A stretch of DNA of 58,898 bases. It comes from Bacillota bacterium. Its GTDB lineage: Bacteria; Bacillota; Clostridia; Peptostreptococcales; Acidaminobacteraceae. Position 1 is the stretch's first letter; each line of letters opens with the position of its first letter. A model generated the notes under the pieces. The model was not told the DNA's origin. It did no database searches and saw nothing but the letters and a program-made list of their open reading frames with translations. Shown one piece after another: positions 51,277 through 58,898 of the stretch. The position numbers and the translations under genes are program-made. Location: positions 1 through 58,898 of the forward strand of contig JAIUOA010000015.1 of the NCBI GenBank assembly GCA_020161295.1. Reading direction: 5' to 3'.

Positions 51277-53455
51277 CTATCTTGATTCTGTCAGTGCACA
51301 AAAGCCAGAGAGCTTTGATGAAGAGCATTTCGTTCCAGTAAAAAACGCGCGCATGAAAAAAACACTGCCCTTTTTACTGATTCTTCTCTTAATCACTGTA
51401 TCAGCAGCGATCATCATCAACAAAAAAACGACACTTCCAGACATGACAGACTGGGACGAAAGTCAGGTCCAAAGCTGGATCGACCGCACGCATAAAAACA
51501 CAAAGCTCGAAGCTGTTTTCGACCTTAATATCCCCGCTGGTCAGTATGTGTCTCAAAGTATTGAAAAGGGTGAGAAAATTTCTAAAAAAACGCCGCTAAC
51601 GATTTATCTCTCAAGTGGTCCTGATCCAAATGAGGCGATCAGTGTCCCTGACTTGCGAAGTCTTTCATTGGCACAGCTAAAGGAATGGATCGAAACGAAC
51701 AAACTGACCAACACCGTGATTCGTTACGAGTCTCATAGCAGTCTGCCGAAGGATCAGTTAATCGATTTTGAGTTCGTCGACGGAAGTGCGCAGAGTTTTA
51801 TGCGTAAGCACCGCTTAAACATCTACATCTCAAATGGTCAAAAAGAAGCGCAGACGGTGGTTTCGCTCCCCGACTTCATCGGTAAAAATGTCTCTGAGGT
51901 CCTCAGCTGGGCGGAAAAAAATAAGGTTCAGGTCATCATTAACCGGGTTTTTAATGCGACTGTGGCGAACAATGTGGTGGTCAGTCAATCCATCGCAAAG
52001 GAGACGAAAATGAATATTTCCGACGAACTAATCGTGGAAATTTCCAGAGGGAAGGAAATCATCGTTCCCGATTTTCAAACCTTCTCTCGTCAAGAAGCTC
52101 AGGAACTGGCTTCTCTGCTCGGGCTTAAGGTGTTTTTCAAATATGTCGATTCAGAAAGCGCTGAGGAATCGGTGATCAGTCAAAGCGAGGCACCACAGAC
52201 CTCTGTGGACGAATCACAAATCGTCACGCTCCACCTATCAAAAAAGCTGACGCGCCATTTGGTGCCAGACTTTATCGGCCTGTCTGTTCAGGAGGCAAAG
52301 GAGCTGGCACAGCTACTCAACATCAAGTTGTTCGTAAAAAACAGCCCGAATAATGGTGAAACTAAAATCATTTCCCAGTCGCATGGAAAAGACCTGATGA
52401 TCAGCGAAGATACAGTGGTGACCTTAGAGGTCGATCTGAACAGCCTTTTAATAAAGGTCCCGGATTTCTTTAACATGAGCCGGATTGATGCAGAGATATT
52501 GGCCGAAAATATCGGATTAAAACTTAGTTTTACCGAGCATAACGCCACAACTAAGGCGAATAATACAGTCATCGGCCAAAGTGTCGGCGCTACCGAACGC
52601 GTTAATAAAGGCACTGTAATCAAACTAGACGTCATCGTCAATTCCGGCGTCTATGTCCCCGATCTTACCGCCATGGATAAAAATGAAGTCGAAGTATGGG
52701 CGCAAAAAAATGGGGTCTCCGTGAAAATTTACGAAAAATACAGTGAGACGCATGCACGAGGCGCGCTATTTGATCCTTCTATCAAAAATAAAGTCCTCTT
52801 AAAAAATGAACCCGTGGTCATCTACTATTCGCTGGGACGCCTACATGTTCCTGATTTTCTCGGAAAAAGTAAGGAAGAGGTCATCAACTGGGCGGACGAT
52901 GTGAACCTAAAAGGCGCTAAAATCAGAACGAAGTTCAACCTCGACTATAGCTCTAATAAACCAAGAGGGTCCATCACGTACCAAAGTCACTTTAACGAAA
53001 CCATCGCCCTCGATAAAGAGCTGACCTTTAACGTCTCTGCTGTTCAAAATCAAGGGGTTCAAGTCCCTGACTTCTCCGGGTACAGCATGTCCAGCTTTAT
53101 CAGCTGGTGCCAGCAAAACAGTATCCTCTACAGCTTAACGCCACGTTACAGCGACGTCCATGCAAAAGACACCGTGTTCGACTTATCCCATAAGAACACC
53201 TATCTTTCAAAGGACAGCATCATCACCGCCAGCCAATCACTAGGCAAGGTCTACATCCCCGACTTCACTGGCAAACTCAAATCTGAAGTCACCCTCTGGT
53301 TAAACGACGTGAACACTAAGGGTGCCAATATTAAAGTCACCTACACCACTCAAGCCAGCACCGATCCTAAAGACACCGTTTTATCACAGACACTTAAGGA
53401 TGCTTTTGCGGACTTAAGCAGCACCGTACAAATCACACTTTCAGATGGGCCGTGA
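51260..53455 (+). CDS. Membrane-anchored protein of ten PASTA-like repeats, no kinase domain
   Basis: This 731-residue protein has a short cytoplasmic part (1-33), one membrane helix (about 34-52) and then ten PASTA-like repeats of about 65-70 residues (starting near 58, 125, 200, 266, 333, 400, 467, 530, 601 and 666). Each opens with a variant of VPDFxGxSxxE and contains QS plus a VxLxxSxG end. PASTA domains of PknB-type kinases and penicillin-binding proteins recognise cell-wall material; here no kinase or transpeptidase is present. The start overlaps the ATPase gene, with GGAG upstream. It may sense or bind peptidoglycan for the ABC transporter and the divergent two-component system. That role is inference. 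Confidence 0.85.
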   Translation: MLPENSYLDSVSAQKPESFDEEHFVPVKNARMKKTLPFLLILLLITVSAAIIINKKTTLPDMTDWDESQVQSWIDRTHKNTKLEAVFDLNIPAGQYVSQSIEKGEKISKKTPLTIYLSSGPDPNEAISVPDLRSLSLAQLKEWIETNKLTNTVIRYESHSSLPKDQLIDFEFVDGSAQSFMRKHRLNIYISNGQKEAQTVVSLPDFIGKNVSEVLSWAEKNKVQVIINRVFNATVANNVVVSQSIAKETKMNISDELIVEISRGKEIIVPDFQTFSRQEAQELASLLGLKVFFKYVDSESAEESVISQSEAPQTSVDESQIVTLHLSKKLTRHLVPDFIGLSVQEAKELAQLLNIKLFVKNSPNNGETKIISQSHGKDLMISEDTVVTLEVDLNSLLIKVPDFFNMSRIDAEILAENIGLKLSFTEHNATTKANNTVIGQSVGATERVNKGTVIKLDVIVNSGVYVPDLTAMDKNEVEVWAQKNGVSVKIYEKYSETHARGALFDPSIKNKVLLKNEPVVIYYSLGRLHVPDFLGKSKEEVINWADDVNLKGAKIRTKFNLDYSSNKPRGSITYQSHFNETIALDKELTFNVSAVQNQGVQVPDFSGYSMSSFISWCQQNSILYSLTPRYSDVHAKDTVFDLSHKNTYLSKDSIITASQSLGKVYIPDFTGKLKSEVTLWLNDVNTKGANIKVTYTTQASTDPKDTVLSQTLKDAFADLSSTVQITLSDGP

Positions 53456-53508
53456 TGTTCGGTTATTTAAAAGCAACTAGATAAATATGATTAAGTTTTA
53501 CAGAAAAA

Positions 53509-53536
53509 TGCCAGCTTCTCTTCTGAGAGGCTGGCA
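53509..53536. terminator. Terminator between convergent PASTA and kinase-like genes
   Basis: TGCCAGC and GCTGGCA enclose a second short CTCT/AGAG pair; CTTTATTT follows on the plus strand. It ends the PASTA operon and may also serve the opposite gene. Confidence 0.75.
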
Positions 53537-53562
53537 CTTTATTTGTGTGCAGATATTTTGGG

Positions 53563-54402
53563 TCAAATTATCTCTGTATCTATTAACGCCTTCAGCGTCA
53601 GCCACGTCTGTTCCCAGTCGCCGTCATGTGTCACCACATGCGCTTTCACCGGAAGCTGCTGCATTAAACGAAGTTCGATGTATTTTCTATGTTCGAAGTA
53701 AGCGATCATCCCTTCAAAGCCTTTAAGTTGATGCGATTTTCCGAACGGGCACGACTCGATATACGCGATTACACGGTCCATCCAGACGCGCTCACCCTTA
53801 GAATCGACACGTGCATCAGAAACCTGTCTGAGGCTATGTGCAACATCCGGATGGTCCAGATAGATAATAACCGGATTCAGTTTCAGAACCGTATCGATCA
53901 GCCTTAGCAAATAGCTCTCGATCTGCACCTCAGACATCTCATGAAAAAGTAGCAGCTCGTTAATATGATTTTGAAGGTAAGCACACTCGAACACATTTAT
54001 GGAACCCTCGGTCAATGCCGCCTCCGCGAATCGCTGCCACCGCTTCAGATGCAGCTCACAAAACGTCTCGAATCCCACGCGATGATCATACACCTCGAAG
54101 CTTTCCATCAGCGCATAAAATTCCTGATCCTCTATGGGAAAACGCGTGTACGGAATAATGGCCACCCCATCCTCCACCGTCATATGGGCTTCCATGTGCG
54201 GCTTATACTCAGGAAAGCGTTCATAAATCGCTTCCAGCAGTTCTGATGGAACACACGCACACCATGCAAGGTCAGCAGGATGCGCTTCCCCTTCATTATA
54301 GTGATTGGTTTCCTGCCACTCTCTTAAGTAACTAGCAATCTTCTTTGACAGGGTGGTCTTTCCACTTCCGGGCAGTCCCTCAACTAAAATCAAACGATGC
54401 AT
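53563..54402 (-). CDS. P-loop kinase-like protein of unknown substrate
   Basis: This 279-residue protein begins RLILVEGLPGSGKTTLSKKI, a P-loop of the zeta-toxin/shikimate-kinase-like nucleoside triphosphatase group. The remainder holds a helix-rich domain with FECAYLQNHINELL and PVIIYLDHPDVAHSL, resembling small-molecule or nucleotide kinases. No specific family was recognised. TGAGGG lies 8 bases before the ATG at 54402. Confidence 0.72.
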   Translation of the reverse strand: MHRLILVEGLPGSGKTTLSKKIASYLREWQETNHYNEGEAHPADLAWCACVPSELLEAIYERFPEYKPHMEAHMTVEDGVAIIPYTRFPIEDQEFYALMESFEVYDHRVGFETFCELHLKRWQRFAEAALTEGSINVFECAYLQNHINELLLFHEMSEVQIESYLLRLIDTVLKLNPVIIYLDHPDVAHSLRQVSDARVDSKGERVWMDRVIAYIESCPFGKSHQLKGFEGMIAYFEHRKYIELRLMQQLPVKAHVVTHDGDWEQTWLTLKALIDTEII

Positions 54403-54475
54403 CGAATCATCCCTCATTTCACCACGGTTATGTGTTACTGTTTTTGGATTTACCTTTTATTTTCTAACTTCATGG

Positions 54476-54916
54476 CTACTTTTTAGATTTCATTTCTATG
54501 TATCTCGGATCATCCGCACTTAGAAATCCATCATCTTTTTTACTGGACTTACGCGGTTTGGTGGTTCTGCGCACTTCACTTTCTTCACGTACAAATGATG
54601 GTTCGCTGACAGTCACAGGAACATAATGTAAAGTGGTTCTGGAAAACAGATTCGTGAAAAGCATGTACGGCACATAAGAGATAAACGCCACGAGCATGGT
54701 CAGCGTAAGCGTAAACAGTGGCTGTGCAACCATCAGGATCATAAGCGCACGCATCCCTCTAAAGTAAAAGGTACCGAGATTAATGATGAGCCCCTGCCTT
54801 AATATTCCCATGATCAGCACAAACGCGTACTGGATGAAGATGGTGACCACTGCAAACTGTAATGCCAGCTTTAGATAGCTCCCAAACGTTAGGCGTCTAA
54901 TTTCAACTTTTTCCAT
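54476..54916 (-). CDS. Small membrane protein of unknown function
   Basis: This 146-residue protein has three hydrophobic stretches (about 15-38, 48-68, 72-92) followed by a charged C-terminal tail (about 105-146, rich in Lys, Arg, Asp, Glu). No family was recognised. AAAGGAGAAATT precedes the ATG. It sits directly under the second copy of the promoter-leader repeat. Confidence 0.7.
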   Translation of the reverse strand: MEKVEIRRLTFGSYLKLALQFAVVTIFIQYAFVLIMGILRQGLIINLGTFYFRGMRALMILMVAQPLFTLTLTMLVAFISYVPYMLFTNLFSRTTLHYVPVTVSEPSFVREESEVRRTTKPRKSSKKDDGFLSADDPRYIEMKSKK

Positions 54917-54923
54917 AATTTCT

Positions 54924-54948
54924 CCTTTTATTCTTATATTAACATAAT
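54924..54948 (-). repeat. Promoter-leader repeat, copy 2
   Basis: This is the second copy of the 25-base element also found at 46633-46657. Here it immediately precedes the start of the small membrane protein gene, whose ATGGAA matches the ATGGAA of the other copy. Confidence 0.75.
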
Positions 54949-55025
54949 ATTACGGGGATGGTTAAGGGGTAGATAAATCTAGTATGTCGTCAGTGAAAAT
55001 TATGATTCTGGGGATATTAAATAAT

Positions 55026-55059
55026 GAACTCAATGCTTACTATAGTAGGCATTGAGTTC
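55026..55059. repeat. 34-base near-perfect palindrome
   Basis: GAACTCAATGC pairs with its complement at 55049, and the inner TTAC/GTAG extends the stem to 16 pairs, one of them a T-G wobble, leaving the loop TATA. There is no clear T-run, so a terminator or a protein-binding/integration dyad are both possible. Confidence 0.6.
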
Positions 55060-55355
55060 TGAGGTGTATGATTCTTCCACAGTGATAACAGATACAATTT
55101 AGAAAAACTGGTCATAACAGTCTACAAACATTTATTTAAAAAATGTTCAGCATTCAAAGTAACGTTTCTTCTAATTAGGTATCTGACACCAATCGTCACA
55201 AAGTATACGCTTTTATATCTTAAATTATATTTCAACATAATAATTAATAGAATACAAGCAATCAGGTACAAAATCAGTATAAACCTTCGTTCAGCTCCTA
55301 GAACAGCTCAATTTACAATAATTCAAGTCATCAGTTTGAGTTTATAAAATAATGG

Positions 55356-55380
55356 TGCTTAAGAAGCATAGTCTTAAGCA
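55356..55380 (-). terminator. Terminator-like hairpin after the HEPN gene
   Basis: A 9-bp stem (TGCTTAAGA / TCTTAAGCA) with a 7-base loop lies just after the stop codon on the minus strand, followed by CCATTATTTTAT. Confidence 0.6.
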
Positions 55381-55389
55381 AACTTACAA

Positions 55390-56409
55390 TTATACAATTA
55401 TTTGGTAATTAAATAGTAAGGAGGTGCTTCTTATTGCACAAATTTTGAATTTCACTTCACTCTTGATTTTTACTTGGCAATATACTTCTAGAGAATAATC
55501 TTCATACGGCAAAATTTCTTGAACCTCTTTACTATTTTTCATTATTTTAGCTATTTTTACTTCTCTGTAAATATTTTCTGTCTTATCATAGCAATACAAT
55601 ATTGTATCTTTTGAGAAGACTTTACTTGAAATATTTCTAATTCCAATAATACTTCTGCCATTTGCATCTGAACTTCTAATTACTTTTAAAGGATAAAACC
55701 TGTTTGAAATTCTTACTTTTTTCTCCTGTGCTTTTATTAGCACCTGACTTTGTATATATTCATTGATAGTAATAGTTGAACATATGATAAACTTTAGATA
55801 ATAATCAAGTTGATCAATGTTAAAATGATAATCATCTTCATATTTATGAGCTATACTATTTCTTGATTCTATAAGTAAATCCAAATATGCTATAAAGTAT
55901 TCAAATATATTTTGTGGTCTTTCAGTTCCCTTAAAAATTAATGCAACTCCTGACTCTTTTAGGTTGTTTATTGCACTTGCAACTCTATAATCTTTTAAAA
56001 TGTGAACTCTTAGAGCATTTACATCAAATTTCATTCTTTTTAGTAATTCAAACAGCTCCTTTGAGTTTAAATTATTTGAAAAGCATAAATTTTCAAGTGT
56101 TATCAAGAATTGATTATCTGATATGTTACTTATAAAATCAGCATATACATATCTTTTCTCATTAACACTTTTAAAATACTTTTTTATAAAACTTGCATCA
56201 ACTATGATTTCCTTATAGTTCACAAAACTGTCATATACACTTCTTTTTATTACATTGTCCCAAGATGTATATATTGATAAGACTAAGTTTCTATGAGTCA
56301 TTTTCTTGAATATTGTTAAATCTCGTCCGCTTAAAGTGCTTAGGATTTTTCTTTTTAATTGAATAGACTCGTATAAATCTTCATACTCTTTACAAAAATA
56401 ATTACTCAT
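55390..56409 (-). CDS. HEPN RNase-like protein (MAE_28990 family-like)
   Basis: This 339-residue protein has an N-terminal helical region with HRNLVLSIYTSWDNVIKRSV, typical of MAE_28990/MAE_18760 HEPN-like proteins, and ESRNSIAHKYEDD, whose Arg183 and His188 form the RX4H catalytic motif of HEPN ribonucleases. A C-terminal beta-rich domain (about 230-339) follows. Its ATG overlaps the DUF262 stop by 8 bases. The pair is a recurrent defence-associated unit, in which the HEPN part is the probable toxic RNase. The base composition is strikingly AT-rich. Confidence 0.8.
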   Translation of the reverse strand: MSNYFCKEYEDLYESIQLKRKILSTLSGRDLTIFKKMTHRNLVLSIYTSWDNVIKRSVYDSFVNYKEIIVDASFIKKYFKSVNEKRYVYADFISNISDNQFLITLENLCFSNNLNSKELFELLKRMKFDVNALRVHILKDYRVASAINNLKESGVALIFKGTERPQNIFEYFIAYLDLLIESRNSIAHKYEDDYHFNIDQLDYYLKFIICSTITINEYIQSQVLIKAQEKKVRISNRFYPLKVIRSSDANGRSIIGIRNISSKVFSKDTILYCYDKTENIYREVKIAKIMKNSKEVQEILPYEDYSLEVYCQVKIKSEVKFKICAIRSTSLLFNYQIIV

Positions 56410-57538
56410 TCAAAAACTCCACTAAATCTGCTTTTAATAAGTCTACTCTTTGTCGTACTGCTGAAATTGCAGTGTATTTACCGTTAAACACTTCTTCGTT
56501 ATTTATGAAACACGAATCCCTAGTTTTGCTTATTTGAATACTTTTATCTGCAAAATTAGAAGGAATTAATCCTTCTTCAAACATCTCTGATATAGTGATT
56601 GTAACAGTATCAAATATCATTTTTTCAAATTTAACTTTTGCAGAACTTCTGGAAAATGCAAAATCTCCAAACATCAAGTTTGAGTAGTTTATTGTTTTTT
56701 TAAAGAGACTTTCTAATTCTATTAACTCGGAATTTGAAAAACTTTGAGCTATTTCAGAATACGTGTCGAGTAAATATTTTGTGCTTTTTGACAACTTATG
56801 TTTAATTGCGCTTTTATAACAAAAAAACCTTAATACTAACTCGCAGTCTTCCATTCTTCTATAATCATCATCATCTAAGCTTCCCAGCATAGATTTAAAC
56901 TGAACATCTTCTGCTAATTTAATAACTAATTTGTTAAAATTTGATGTATAAAGTGCATTTCTGATTTCTTGAGGTGACAATTCAATTCCCCCAGTGTTAA
57001 GTCTCTCAAAAACAAATCTTTTCATCATATTTTCATCAAGTTTATTCGGTGCTGTTTCCTTTAGAAGAATTGTTGCAGATAAGTATCGTCTATCTACCGA
57101 CTCTCTAATCGGAAGTGGCAAGTCATTATACGTTTTTCCATTTAACTCTGGCCAAATTTCAAGATCTTCAAGTTTAAACTTATTGTTAAAAAAATCTAAA
57201 ATTGTAGAAATTCTTTGTAAACCATCCATAACTTCATATTGGGAATACTCTGTTTCATATAAAAAAACAGGAGGAACCGGAACATTTATCATGAAACTTT
57301 CAATCAACTTTGATTTCCGTTTTGTATCCCAAACTCTTCTTCTTTGGTATTCCGGTTGTAGTAGATAATTTGATCCTGAGAATATTTGTTTAATATTTGC
57401 TAGTGGATATCTTGCTTGTTCAGTTACAATCCGAAACTCACCTACTTTATACTTTTTTATGTCTTCATTGGTGCTTGATACTGAATTATACTTTTTAATG
57501 TTCTTAGGCTCTAGAATGTCATTATAGTTAAACTTCAT
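56402..57538 (-). CDS. DUF262-domain protein (GmrSD/ParB-like nuclease fold)
   Basis: This 378-residue protein has a DUF262 domain in its N-terminal half: PEYQRRRVW (62-70) and VMDGLQRIST (104-113), the latter matching the DGQQR motif of GmrS/ParB-like NTP-binding nucleases. In GmrSD this domain hydrolyses NTP and controls a nuclease. TGGAGGTAAAAT precedes the ATG, and a TATAAT lies about 25 bases upstream. It is coupled to the HEPN gene, so it likely acts as sensor and the HEPN protein as effector. Confidence 0.87.
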   Translation of the reverse strand: MKFNYNDILEPKNIKKYNSVSSTNEDIKKYKVGEFRIVTEQARYPLANIKQIFSGSNYLLQPEYQRRRVWDTKRKSKLIESFMINVPVPPVFLYETEYSQYEVMDGLQRISTILDFFNNKFKLEDLEIWPELNGKTYNDLPLPIRESVDRRYLSATILLKETAPNKLDENMMKRFVFERLNTGGIELSPQEIRNALYTSNFNKLVIKLAEDVQFKSMLGSLDDDDYRRMEDCELVLRFFCYKSAIKHKLSKSTKYLLDTYSEIAQSFSNSELIELESLFKKTINYSNLMFGDFAFSRSSAKVKFEKMIFDTVTITISEMFEEGLIPSNFADKSIQISKTRDSCFINNEEVFNGKYTAISAVRQRVDLLKADLVEFLNE

Positions 57539-57622
57539 ATTTTACCTCCATTAAATTAATTATACTAATATTATTATGATGCAAATTTGGTTTTAAAGAA
57601 AGCATTTTAAATTATCGTTATT

Positions 57623-57653
57623 ACAGTCCACACACCTTAGTTGTGAGGACTGT
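57623..57653. other. Inverted repeat between Shedu and DUF262 genes
   Basis: ACAGTCC pairs with GGACTGT and CACA with TGTG, with one A-A mismatch and a short loop. GTTTTAG follows on the plus strand only. It may be a weak terminator for reverse transcription or an operator. Confidence 0.45.
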
Positions 57654-57679
57654 GTTTTAGACGAAGTAATAGGACGATT

Positions 57680-58708
57680 TTAGAGAATCATATGCTTGAC
57701 TCTTTCGTAAAGTTCATCATAAGTTATAATATCTATGTTGTTTATACTATTTCTAAATAACTCAAAAGACTTAAACATATCGACATTTACATTACCGTGC
57801 TTTATAAATTCTTCTAGACTTCCAATAACCAATATTAATCGTGGAGAAATATTAAAAATTGCTTCTTCTGTGTCAAACCCGTCTGAATCCTTTAATATTA
57901 TTCTGCTGTTAATACTTGTCATTGTCCTGTGACTATATTCTTGCAACTGTGAAATGGCGCCTATAAGATCTCGTGATGGTGACCAAACATTTCTATATTT
58001 GTTACTAAGTAGGGAGGTCTTGTTATCTTTGATTTCCACAATTGATATTGATTTTATGAATCCTGCGGTTTTCATCAAACCGTCAACCCTTTTTCCTATT
58101 TTTTGAAAATTTCCCGAATCAAGGATCTGCTCTAATTTCCCCTCATCTAAAGCTTTTGTATATATATAATTGAGCCCATAACCAAATATCCATTGATTTT
58201 CTTCAAAGAAAATCTGCCACTCCTTCTCCTTTGTATCAACTTTTAGCAATTCTTCAAACTGTAGAACCTTTCTCTTTTGACTATCAATCTTTTGTAGTTC
58301 TATCATATTTATATTAATATCATTCAATTCTTCTAATTGCTGATTTTGCTTCATTATAACATCGAGCAAATAGTCAATGAAGCCTATCAGTTCATCTGAT
58401 TTTTCGCTAAATATTTGAGTTGTCTGTAGTTCAGCCGAAAGCATCATATCCTCAGCTAGACTTGCATAGTATTTCTTACTTGCATCAAATATATAAACAG
58501 AAACATTATCAATCACTGCATCTTTCAGAGAATATCTATATATTAACTTAAAATAGCTATTAATTTTCTCATTAATTTTCGTTGATGCAAATGCAATTAC
58601 CTTTATTCCTTTACTTTCGATGAATTTTATAAAATCATCACCGATATTCTCAACCTCATCCAAAATAATTAAATTAAAACTGACTAACAAAGTTGGCTTA
58701 TTAATCAA
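57680..58708 (-). CDS. sduA: Shedu nuclease SduA (DUF4263), 5'-truncated
   Basis: This protein of at least 342 residues ends in the Shedu DUF4263 nuclease domain: EWQIFFEENQWIFGYGLNY (163-181), KRVDGLM with Asp209, IVEIK with Glu225 and Lys227, and AISQLQEYS with Gln254, a PD-(D/E)xK-like active site. Shedu is a phage-defence system that cuts nucleic acid. The first in-frame start here is TTG at 58708 with no ribosome site. The frame stays open past it to 58789, where a TAA inside the insertion element ends it. The native 5' end and promoter therefore appear lost, and expression is doubtful. Confidence 0.85.
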   Translation of the reverse strand: MINKPTLLVSFNLIILDEVENIGDDFIKFIESKGIKVIAFASTKINEKINSYFKLIYRYSLKDAVIDNVSVYIFDASKKYYASLAEDMMLSAELQTTQIFSEKSDELIGFIDYLLDVIMKQNQQLEELNDININMIELQKIDSQKRKVLQFEELLKVDTKEKEWQIFFEENQWIFGYGLNYIYTKALDEGKLEQILDSGNFQKIGKRVDGLMKTAGFIKSISIVEIKDNKTSLLSNKYRNVWSPSRDLIGAISQLQEYSHRTMTSINSRIILKDSDGFDTEEAIFNISPRLILVIGSLEEFIKHGNVNVDMFKSFELFRNSINNIDIITYDELYERVKHMIL

Positions 58709-58780
58709 TTGATGAACTGTATAAAACTCGACATTAGCTATATTCTCTTCTATAGCACGATTAGAAATTTGTGGATAGGT

Positions 58781-58898
58781 TACACTAAGTTAGACAGATT
58801 CCTTAAGGTCCTATAAAATAAGGATAAACATATGAGGGAGAAAAATCATGTCTAATGAAAAACGCAATCGCCGTGAGTTCACTGATGAATTCAAAAAA
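58781..58898 (+). mobile_element. IS3-family insertion element, left end (cut by window end)
   Basis: The element appears to start near TACACTAAGTTAGACAG, which resembles IS3-family (IS150-like) terminal repeats, and carries the start of a transposase gene 60-70 bases inside. The boundary at about 58781 is inferred from where the Shedu reading frame ends. The right end is outside the window. Confidence 0.75.
58848..58898 (+). CDS. IS3-type transposase OrfA, N-terminus only
   Basis: Seventeen codons are visible (MSNEKRNRREFTDEFKK). The phrase RREFTDEFK is the classic opening of IS3-family OrfA helix-turn-helix proteins. GAGGGAG lies 7 bases before the ATG. The gene continues beyond the window. 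Confidence 0.85.
   Translation, partial: MSNEKRNRREFTDEFKK

Larger units (their letters stand above)
54949..55389. other. AT-rich boundary region without genes
   Basis: No credible gene is present. It contains a 34-base palindrome (55026-55059), a terminator-like hairpin (55356-55380) and otherwise AT-rich sequence. It marks the change from ordinary chromosome to the defence island. Confidence 0.55.

Noticed and set aside
51640..53455. Repeated stretches that might suggest a repeat array or CRISPR
   Set aside because: The repeats are protein-level PASTA units of 65-70 codons with strongly diverged DNA, not short identical repeats with unique spacers.

Overview
The window looks like part of the chromosome of an anaerobic, fermentative member of the Bacillota (Clostridia-like). 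The grounds are strong GGAGG-type ribosome sites, moderate-to-low GC, [FeFe] hydrogenases, a double-cubane-cluster reductase with its activator, tungstate uptake genes, Bce-type peptide-sensing modules and Rex-like operators. The genus cannot be fixed from sequence alone. No rRNA, tRNA or CRISPR array was seen.

Layout. 1-8.2 kb: a minus-strand tungsten-cofactor operon (E1-like ThiF/HesA protein, tungstate ABC transporter TupABC, two MoeA proteins, one fused to a binding-protein-like domain). It is preceded by a near-perfect sigma-54 promoter, and the sigma-54 activator gene lies next to it. 8.2-13.3 kb: a plus-strand operon with a 2Fe-2S protein, a sensory (group C-like) [FeFe] hydrogenase with a PAS domain, a SpoIIE/PP2C phosphatase and a group B-like [FeFe] hydrogenase, with Rex-like sites upstream. 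13.4-15.1 kb: an antibiotic-resistance-type ABC-F gene with a six-codon leader ORF and an attenuator. 15.2-16.0 kb: a cysteine-tailed flavin oxidoreductase. 16.0-21.0 kb: a Bce-type ABC transporter and two-component system, coupled to a low-molecular-weight phosphatase gene. 21.0-27.5 kb: an AraC regulator, two MFS transporters, an HTH-TPR regulator, a RelE/ParE-type toxin-antitoxin pair, a glutaredoxin and a small membrane protein. 27.6-29.6 kb: a double-cubane-cluster reductase and its ATPase activator, whose promoter carries almost the same Rex-like motif as the hydrogenase operon.

29.7-42.5 kb: a sugar-utilisation locus on the minus strand, with a LacI regulator, two divergent large inverting-phosphorylase-like proteins (GH94/GH149/GH161 type), a cytoplasmic GH30 hydrolase and a binding-protein-dependent sugar ABC transporter. 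Matching LacI-type operators sit at both promoters. The reading is uptake of beta-glucan oligosaccharides followed by phosphorolysis inside the cell. 42.6-46.6 kb: a four-gene operon of a membrane MutS-like ATPase, an acetyltransferase, a GrpB protein and an unusual MerR-zinc-methyltransferase fusion. 46.8-53.5 kb: a two-component system divergent from an ABC transporter whose last gene encodes a membrane-anchored protein of ten PASTA-like repeats without a kinase domain. 53.6-54.9 kb: a P-loop kinase-like protein and an unknown membrane protein. 55.0-58.8 kb: an AT-rich defence island (HEPN RNase-like, DUF262, Shedu nuclease). The 5' end of the Shedu gene is cut off by an IS3-type insertion element whose first codons end the window.
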